From: Thermoplasmata archaeon
GTDB lineage: Archaea > Thermoplasmatota > Thermoplasmata > Thermoplasmatales > Thermoplasmataceae
Direction: 5' to 3'
NCBI GenBank assembly: GCA_021827885.1
Contig: JAKAUD010000142.1
Location: forward strand, 1-10,750
DNA: 10,750 nt
Position 1 is the first letter of the stretch; each line of letters opens with the position of its first letter. The position numbers were made by a program, and so were the translations under genes. The notes under the pieces are model-generated. The model worked only from the letters and a program-made list of their open reading frames with translations. It did no database searches and was not told the DNA's origin. Below are positions 5,881 through 10,750 of this stretch, piece after piece.

Positions 5881-8800
5881 TTATCTCTTCTTTCTTATCA
5901 ACACTCCTGCAGTTCCTGCTATGATTCCGATTAAAGCAACTGCTGCGATTATTTCGTAAAGTTCAATATTGGGCGGTGACGTTTGTGAGGTTGTGGTTGT
6001 TTTCGGAGGAGTTGTCTTTGGTGCCGTTGAATATGGAGAATATCCCCAATATAGTGTTGGATCTTTGCTTGGGAGGTTATAAACTTTCAGGATTACTGTA
6101 TAGTTTGAAGAGATTGTTATGGTGAAATTCTTGTATTGCGTGCCGTTGATATATACTGTACTATTGAGTATTTCTGAGATAGTTGCGTTGCCCACATCCT
6201 TGAATGGTATCTGGACAACAAGAGTTCCGTTTCCAGTCGAATTAAATGATAGCGTTATGTTGCCTTTTCCGATAATGAGGTTGGTAACTGTAACATTGTA
6301 GCCTGTGGCGTTGGCGTTTCCGGTGTGCGTGCCTGAAGTTGGGCTTGGCTCTTTCACAAGCGTGATATTTACTGGCTTTACTGGTCTTGATGTGGAAACT
6401 GTTACGTTCTGGGAGTATGGATAGTAACCATTAGCGTAGGCAGATATTGTATATGTTCCGGATGTTACTGACTGACTGTAATATCCCGTGGAGTTTACGT
6501 ACACGATGATGCCATTGATGAGAAGTGATGCATTGACGTTATCAGGAGTAATGTATCCTGACAGTGTCACTGCATTGCTTATCTGGGTTAACACGACATT
6601 AACGGTAACCGTTTTTCCTGCCTGTAGGTTAATCTCCCTCACACTGCCATTATATCCATTGGCAGTGAATGATAAGTAATAAGTGCCGGGCAGTAGGGAA
6701 ATGTTAAAGCTGCCATCAATGACTTGAATAATCCTGCCATCAACAGTCACGGTTGCATTTCCCGGGGAAACTGTACCCTTTACATACCCATATATTTCGT
6801 GGGTTATGGGAGCAAAAGTTATGGAAACGTTTTGTGAAGCACCAGCCACTATAATCGTCCCGTTATTAGGTGAGGCTTGATATGCGCTTACCAATCCTAC
6901 CGTGTACGTATATGTTCCATTTGCCAGCAAAAAGGTATACGATGTTCCATTGATTGCTCCTGAATCAATCCCATTACTGAGATTCACATACCATGAGGTT
7001 CCTGCTGGAAGGCCAGCTTCCGTGAACGTAACTGTGTATTTTGACGCGACCTTGACAGGTGTGAATGTTATGCTCTGGCTGACATTCTTTCCATTGAATG
7101 TTATGCTTCCTGATGCTGGTGATGCCGTATATCCTGATACCGAACCTATGGAGTAGGAATATGTTCCATTTGCCAGCAAGAAGCTATACGATGCTCCTGT
7201 GATTGCTCCTGAATCAATCCCATTACTGAGATTCACATACCATGAGGTTCCTGCTGGAAGGCCAGCTTCGGTGAATGTGACTTGATACGTGGTTGTGTTA
7301 ACTGAGGCATTGAGCGAGGCCACGTTTGTTGAGAGCAAGGATACATTAAGCTCAGCATTCCCGGCTACTTTATATTGGGTCGTAGTTTCGTTGCCATTAA
7401 AGTATAAATCGCCCATTAATGCCATACCATTGCTCTGGGCATAATTCACGTTATAAGATATGTTCCACGTTCCATTGCTTGATGTCTTCATCTTACCGAG
7501 AATATTGAAAGCACTGTAACTATTTCCTAATAACGAAATCGTTGTCGTTCTTACGGAGTGATATACAGAATTTGGCAGATATGAGGAGGCGGGATCAGAT
7601 GTGTTTACAAATAGCAATGCAGGCGTTTTCTGATTAGCGAATGGCGTATACCCTGCCCAGCTGTAAATATCGGCAGTAGGTGTCACCATGTAAGAGGTAC
7701 TTGTTGTTTTTGTTCCATTGCTGGATATTATAGTTTCAGTATATGAGAGATTGATTACATAGTTGCTGATTGCGTTGACTGAATAGTTGAAATATAAAGT
7801 ACTCATTAATGGCATTGATTCAGTAGTACCATTACCCAAATAAGTAACGTTATCTTCTCCCGTTCCTATTTGAACATAATCCGCATAGGAACCTACCGGG
7901 AATAAGGAAGCAAATATCTTTTCGTTGCCAGGGGAAGATGGTAATTTGGAAAAAGTTATGGGAACGCTTGTATTGGAACTCACGGTAATCGTGCCGTTAT
8001 CGGGTTGTGCCTGGTATATGCTTGCCAATCCTATCGTATATGAATATGTTCCAGGGGCAGCAGAGAAAGTTATTGTGGAGGTTTTGGAACTACTGGAATG
8101 ACCGTTAAATGTAACTGACCATGGTGTCCCGTTTGGAATGCCGTTTTCATAGAATGTGACATTATATTTATGATTGGAAAATACTATTGTAGGAATGACC
8201 ATATTTTGTCCTGAAACGGTGAAATTCCCTGAAGAAGGCTTTGCAAAGTAACCATCCACGTTAGCTTTCACATAGTATTGATATGTTCCATTAGCCAGTG
8301 TAAGATTTATGCCAGTGTGTCCAATTAAATTTTCACAAAGTGTTTGAGCAGAGGCGTTATAGCCTTGAGTAATGTTTTTCCATGAAATACTCCATGAATT
8401 TGAATTACCACCTGGAAGTCCTGATTCCGTGAAGTTTACTTGATATGCCCTGACAAATGTTATATTTAGCGTTAACGCTTTTCCATCCACAGATAATAGT
8501 TTGTTAAAGAACATAAGAGAGGTATTCCCCATGTAAGGAATGTAATCTACTGGTGATACCATATCTATCGCTTGAACAGCATAACTCCCATTTGGCAAAG
8601 AAACAACATTTCTTTCTGTAGTTGTCGTGTTTAGAATGCTAACATGACTGCTCTCATTCAAAACTCCCACCTCCCATTGCATTCCTCTTGGAAGCCCCTT
8701 TTCAATGAAAGTTACATTATAATTATGAACCACCGCTGGAGACATCTGGTTCTGGAAATTCTTGGATGGTGTGTGCGCAGACGAACCCGCCGGCATCATG

Positions 8801-8916
8801 ACAATCACTATCATGAATATTGCAACCATTATTGCGAGGATTCGAGACATCTTCAAATTTAATATCCCATCTTGAGTTAAGTTTTGTGCTTTTAATCTCA
8901 TTTCTTTTGGTACCAT
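5881..8916 (-). CDS. Large repeat-containing, probably glycosylated cell-surface protein with C-terminal anchor
   Basis: A 1011-aa exported protein. Residues 23-47 form a signal peptide or anchor ('MSRILAIMVAIFMIVIVMMP' then AGSSA). Five beta-rich repeats begin with variants of 'YxVTFTEAGLPAGTSWYVNL' at ~66, 158, 250, 544 and 627; such units are common in surface and thermopsin-like proteins of acidophilic archaea. Between repeats 3 and 4 is a unique ~210-residue domain (328-535). Two units resembling PEGA/CarboxypepD_reg folds follow (708-777, 783-855: 'GTYYLSFTANGY', 'GTYTISAYANGY'), then a beta domain (872-950), a Thr/Pro stalk (~961-982), one membrane helix (987-1007) and RKKR. I count about fifty N-x-S/T sequons, so it is probably heavily N-glycosylated. 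There is a single Cys (194). No protease motif is seen. Start 8916 fits the TATA box at 8946-8951; ATG at codon 23 would give a more standard signal peptide. Role is likely envelope structure or adhesion. Confidence 0.88.
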   Translation of the reverse strand: MVPKEMRLKAQNLTQDGILNLKMSRILAIMVAIFMIVIVMMPAGSSAHTPSKNFQNQMSPAVVHNYNVTFIEKGLPRGMQWEVGVLNESSHVSILNTTTTERNVVSLPNGSYAVQAIDMVSPVDYIPYMGNTSLMFFNKLLSVDGKALTLNITFVRAYQVNFTESGLPGGNSNSWSISWKNITQGYNASAQTLCENLIGHTGINLTLANGTYQYYVKANVDGYFAKPSSGNFTVSGQNMVIPTIVFSNHKYNVTFYENGIPNGTPWSVTFNGHSSSSKTSTITFSAAPGTYSYTIGLASIYQAQPDNGTITVSSNTSVPITFSKLPSSPGNEKIFASLFPVGSYADYVQIGTGEDNVTYLGNGTTESMPLMSTLYFNYSVNAISNYVINLSYTETIISSNGTKTTSTSYMVTPTADIYSWAGYTPFANQKTPALLFVNTSDPASSYLPNSVYHSVRTTTISLLGNSYSAFNILGKMKTSSNGTWNISYNVNYAQSNGMALMGDLYFNGNETTTQYKVAGNAELNVSLLSTNVASLNASVNTTTYQVTFTEAGLPAGTSWYVNLSNGIDSGAITGASYSFLLANGTYSYSIGSVSGYTASPASGSITFNGKNVSQSITFTPVKVASKYTVTFTEAGLPAGTSWYVNLSNGIDSGAINGTSYTFLLANGTYTYTVGLVSAYQASPNNGTIIVAGASQNVSITFAPITHEIYGYVKGTVSPGNATVTVDGRIIQVIDGSFNISLLPGTYYLSFTANGYNGSVREINLQAGKTVTVNVVLTQISNAVTLSGYITPDNVNASLLINGIIVYVNSTGYYSQSVTSGTYTISAYANGYYPYSQNVTVSTSRPVKPVNITLVKEPSPTSGTHTGNANATGYNVTVTNLIIGKGNITLSFNSTGNGTLVVQIPFKDVGNATISEILNSTVYINGTQYKNFTITISSNYTVILKVYNLPSKDPTLYWGYSPYSTAPKTTPPKTTTTSQTSPPNIELYEIIAAVALIGIIAGTAGVLIRKKR
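6911..7020 (-). repeat. Near-identical in-gene repeat, copy B (fifth FTEAGLP unit)
   Basis: This stretch matches 7160-7269 with five mismatches in 110 bases at an offset of exactly 249 bases (83 codons). The 70 bases 6951-7020 are identical to 7200-7269. It encodes the 'AGLPAGTSWYVNLSNGIDSG' portion of repeat five and the following 'TFLLANGTYTY'. Confidence 0.92.
7160..7269 (-). repeat. Near-identical in-gene repeat, copy A (fourth FTEAGLP unit)
   Basis: This is the partner of 6911-7020, encoding the same peptide in repeat four and the following 'SFLLANGTYSY'. Because the spacing is a multiple of three, recombination between the copies would delete or add one whole 83-residue unit without breaking the frame. 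Confidence 0.92.
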
Positions 8917-9254
8917 TATGAATCATTCTTTTAAATCGAAATGAGTATAAAGAACATAGCTCCAATTTTTTAACATGTGATTTCAGCATTTTAACTGGCC
9001 ACAAGGTTTTTTTCTATCTTAGCTAATGTTTTGTTATTCTTTATCGAAATAGAAATTTTGCCGATCTTGCTATTATCTGAGAACTCATCAAAAAAGGAAC
9101 CAATTCAATGCCAATAGATTTGTAGAAGTTGAAAAGTTCCCCCATCAAACTATCCTTGAAAATGAAGGAATGAATATGTATGAGAAGTGTTGATCAGGCT
9201 TGCCCAAGAATTACTTGTCGGGGATTGCTATCTTATGTTAATTTTATATCCTGC
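8917..9254. other. 338-base intergenic region with surface-gene promoter and possible gene remnant
   Basis: The right-hand surface-gene flank holds its TATA box (8946-8951). The remainder lacks a clear gene. A minus frame open from 9193 to a stop at 9041 contains an ATG at 9145 followed by 34 codons with a protein-like composition ('ELFNFYKSIGIELVPFLMSS'), but it has no recognisable family and is closed upstream. A minus T6 tract (near 9091-9096) could terminate the acd transcript. Confidence 0.45.
8946..8951 (-). promoter_or_regulatory. TATA box of the surface-protein gene
   Basis: On the minus strand 'TTTATACTC' lies about 32 bases before the ATG at 8916. Transcription starting ~25 bases after it gives a leader of only a few bases, supporting 8916 as the start and leaderless-type translation. 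No Shine-Dalgarno sequence is seen. Confidence 0.55.
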
Positions 9255-9935
9255 CTATTGAATTCCCTCCTTTTCAGTAATAGACTTGATCATTTTTGCA
9301 TCCAAAACAAATAATTTACCGCCATCCATTTTGACCGGGTTAAGGTCAAGTTGTTCAATGAAGTCCGACTCTTTGGACCCCAATTCCGAAATTTTTAACA
9401 GGAAATCTATCAGTATTTTCCTCTCAATAAATTTTCCCCTGAAGCCGTTGCCTGTAAATCGTCCAATTGATACTTCATCGATCATGTCGTTGCAATCCTG
9501 TGCCTGAACGGGAATAAGTCTGAATGTAACATCATTATAAATTTCAGTCAATGTTCCCCCCATCCCAAGCATTATGGAAAGTCCAAATTCTGGATTTCTT
9601 GATAAACCTACAATGATTTCCAGACCTCCCTGAATCATTTCTTCTACCAGAAAAGACGATCCCGGAAATTTCTTTTTCATTTCGTTTATCTCATTCCTCA
9701 GCACCCCAATGCTTTCGATGCCAATCTTGACACCTCCTAATTCAGTTTTGTGCAGCACCTTTTCGTCTGAAACTTTCAGTGCTACCGGAAAATGTATGTC
9801 TATGCTTTCGGGTGGTTCATTTAGAAGAAGACCCTTTGGAACCATTATGCCCATTTCCTTTAATGCCTGCTTGAGTGTAAATTCAGTCTGTGGCTCTCTC
9901 CTCAATCTCTCCAATATTTCATTAGAATCAATCAT
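9255..9935 (-). CDS. acdB: ADP-forming acetyl/acyl-CoA synthetase, beta subunit (ATP-grasp)
   Basis: The 226-aa product is the ATP-grasp subunit of the two-subunit archaeal enzyme that converts acyl-CoA + ADP + Pi to acid + ATP + CoA in the cytoplasm, the main substrate-level phosphorylation step of many archaea. Seen: 'PVALKVSDEKVLHKTELGGV' (50-69), in which H62 corresponds to the second catalytic His of the family; the ATP-grasp core 'FLVEEMIQGGLEIIVGLSRN' and 'FGLSIMLGMGGTLTEIYNDV'; and the C-terminal 'LDLNPV' (196-201; usual LDINP). Length is normal for an unfused beta subunit. Its ATG overlaps the end of the alpha gene by eight bases, so the subunits are translationally coupled; a purine-rich 'GGGGGAAAGGA' lies just upstream. 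Substrate preference (acetate, branched-chain or aryl acids) cannot be read from sequence. Confidence 0.93.
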   Translation of the reverse strand: MIDSNEILERLRREPQTEFTLKQALKEMGIMVPKGLLLNEPPESIDIHFPVALKVSDEKVLHKTELGGVKIGIESIGVLRNEINEMKKKFPGSSFLVEEMIQGGLEIIVGLSRNPEFGLSIMLGMGGTLTEIYNDVTFRLIPVQAQDCNDMIDEVSIGRFTGNGFRGKFIERKILIDFLLKISELGSKESDFIEQLDLNPVKMDGGKLFVLDAKMIKSITEKEGIQ

Positions 9936-10750
9936 TATTCCTTTCCCCCATGTATTTTGAATAATTATAAAGCGCTTTTATGGATAGAACGGTTCTTTCT
10001 ATGGAAGGGTATGCAGGAATCTTCCTCTTCTCAAATTCCCTTATCAGCTCAGTTCCAAGCTTGGAACCTATTATTCCAACAACAATTGGCTTCCCAGCCT
10101 TGGAGCGTTTTGCTATTATATCTGCGATGCCCAGGTTCATCTTCGGTGTTTGAGGGAGGGCATAGGCTATAATTCCATCAACGTTTTCATCATCCAGTAG
10201 AGCTGAAAGAACCAAACCGTATGATTCAGGAGAACCGTCTGCAGTCAGATCTACCGGATTCTCAGCCGAACCAAATGCTATTATTGAACCTCTAATTCTT
10301 TGCTTTGTTTCCTCTTTCAATGCTGCCAGGTTCATTCCTATTCCGTGATCTGTTGCGGAGACATAATCAGTAGTAATAACACCGACACCACCTGCAGTTG
10401 TAACGATTGCAATGTTCTTTCCTCTGATTCTTGGCGAATAAGATAATATCTTGGAATAATCAATAAGTTCCACCTCATTGAACGCCCTTGTTGCACCAGC
10501 TTGCCTTAGCATGCCATCAAATATCCTGTCATCAAGTGCCATTGAACCTGTATGAAGGGAAGCTGCTTTTGCTGAGGATCCAGTACGACCCGACTTCAAT
10601 ACTACAACAGGCTTTGAACGATTCACTCTTTTCAATGTCTCATAGAATAATTTTCCATTGTCCACGCTTTCAATGTAGATCGCTATGCTTCCTGTATTAG
10701 GATCGGAGTTAAAGTGCTCCATCAGTTCAATCTCATCCAGATCAATCCTG
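9928..10750 (-). CDS. acdA: ADP-forming acetyl/acyl-CoA synthetase, alpha subunit (5' part outside window)
   Basis: This is the C-terminal ~273 residues of the CoA-binding alpha subunit. The frame continues past the right edge without a start: residues encoded by 10723-10749 read 'RIDLDEIEL', joining the conserved 'MEHFNSDPNTGSIAIYIES'. The N-terminal Rossmann-type CoA-binding domain therefore lies outside. Seen: 'KPVVVLKSGRTGSSAKAASL' followed by HTGSMA, whose His (codon 10554-10552) matches the family's phosphohistidine in 'SHTGS'; then the last alpha domain with 'IAIVTTAGGVGVITTDY' and 'ENPVDLTADGSPESYG'. The His accepts phosphate from the acyl phosphate and passes it to ADP on the beta subunit. 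The TGA overlaps the start of the beta gene (ATGATTGA). An internal ATG at 10722 is not the true start. Complete unfused alpha subunits are usually ~450-470 aa, so roughly 190 residues are missing. Confidence 0.93.
   Translation of the reverse strand, partial: RIDLDEIELMEHFNSDPNTGSIAIYIESVDNGKLFYETLKRVNRSKPVVVLKSGRTGSSAKAASLHTGSMALDDRIFDGMLRQAGATRAFNEVELIDYSKILSYSPRIRGKNIAIVTTAGGVGVITTDYVSATDHGIGMNLAALKEETKQRIRGSIIAFGSAENPVDLTADGSPESYGLVLSALLDDENVDGIIAYALPQTPKMNLGIADIIAKRSKAGKPIVVGIIGSKLGTELIREFEKRKIPAYPSIERTVLSIKALYNYSKYMGERNND

Noticed and set aside
5881..8916. Surface protein as a thermopsin-type protease
   Set aside because: The beta repeats are shared with thermopsin-like proteins, but no recognisable protease core or catalytic motif was seen.
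9057..9193. Plus-strand frame ending 'EGMNMYEKC' in the surface-acd gap
   Set aside because: No start codon near its beginning, no family resemblance; suspected transposase remnant could not be supported by any motif.

Overview
The window most likely comes from a Thermoplasmatales-type archaeon (Thermoplasma, Ferroplasma, Cuniculiplasma and relatives). Three things point there: a split two-gene ADP-forming acetyl-CoA synthetase, a very large secreted, sequon-rich surface protein built from 'FTEsGLPxGTxW' repeats, and TATA-like boxes close to start codons with few Shine-Dalgarno sites. The genus is an inference; there is no rRNA in the window to fix it.

Left part (1-5727, genes on +). The first ~170 bases hold, on the minus strand, only the extreme C-terminus of a tyrosine recombinase (catalytic His and Tyr kept, upstream catalytic box lost), probably a decayed integrase. 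A possible operon follows: a 32-codon small ORF whose stop overlaps the next start as ATGA, a 1021-aa SNF2 ATPase, and a 285-aa SWIM zinc-finger protein that begins with TTG one base after the ATPase stop behind a seven-base Shine-Dalgarno sequence. After a 305-base gap comes a separately promoted 332-aa gene that looks like a DNA-binding regulator built from two copies of a helix-turn-helix plus Lrp/AsnC-like module. The SNF2-SWIM pairing is a recurrent but poorly understood prokaryotic association. The regulator next door and the integrase stub make this the accessory-looking part of the window.

Middle (5728-9254). On the minus strand is a 1011-aa cell-surface protein with an N-terminal signal/anchor, five 'FTEsGLP' beta repeats, a unique central domain, two PEGA/CarboxypepD_reg-like repeats, a Thr/Pro stalk and a C-terminal membrane anchor. 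Two neighbouring repeats share 105 of 110 bases, including 70 in a row, so they were duplicated or converted recently. A 338-base gap behind it holds its promoter and possibly a gene remnant.

Right part (9255-10750, minus). acdA (5'-truncated by the window edge) and acdB overlap by 8 bases and encode the alpha and beta subunits of an ADP-forming acyl-CoA synthetase, which makes ATP from acetyl-CoA or another acyl-CoA. This is core archaeal energy metabolism.

No rRNA, tRNA, CRISPR array or intact insertion sequence was seen.
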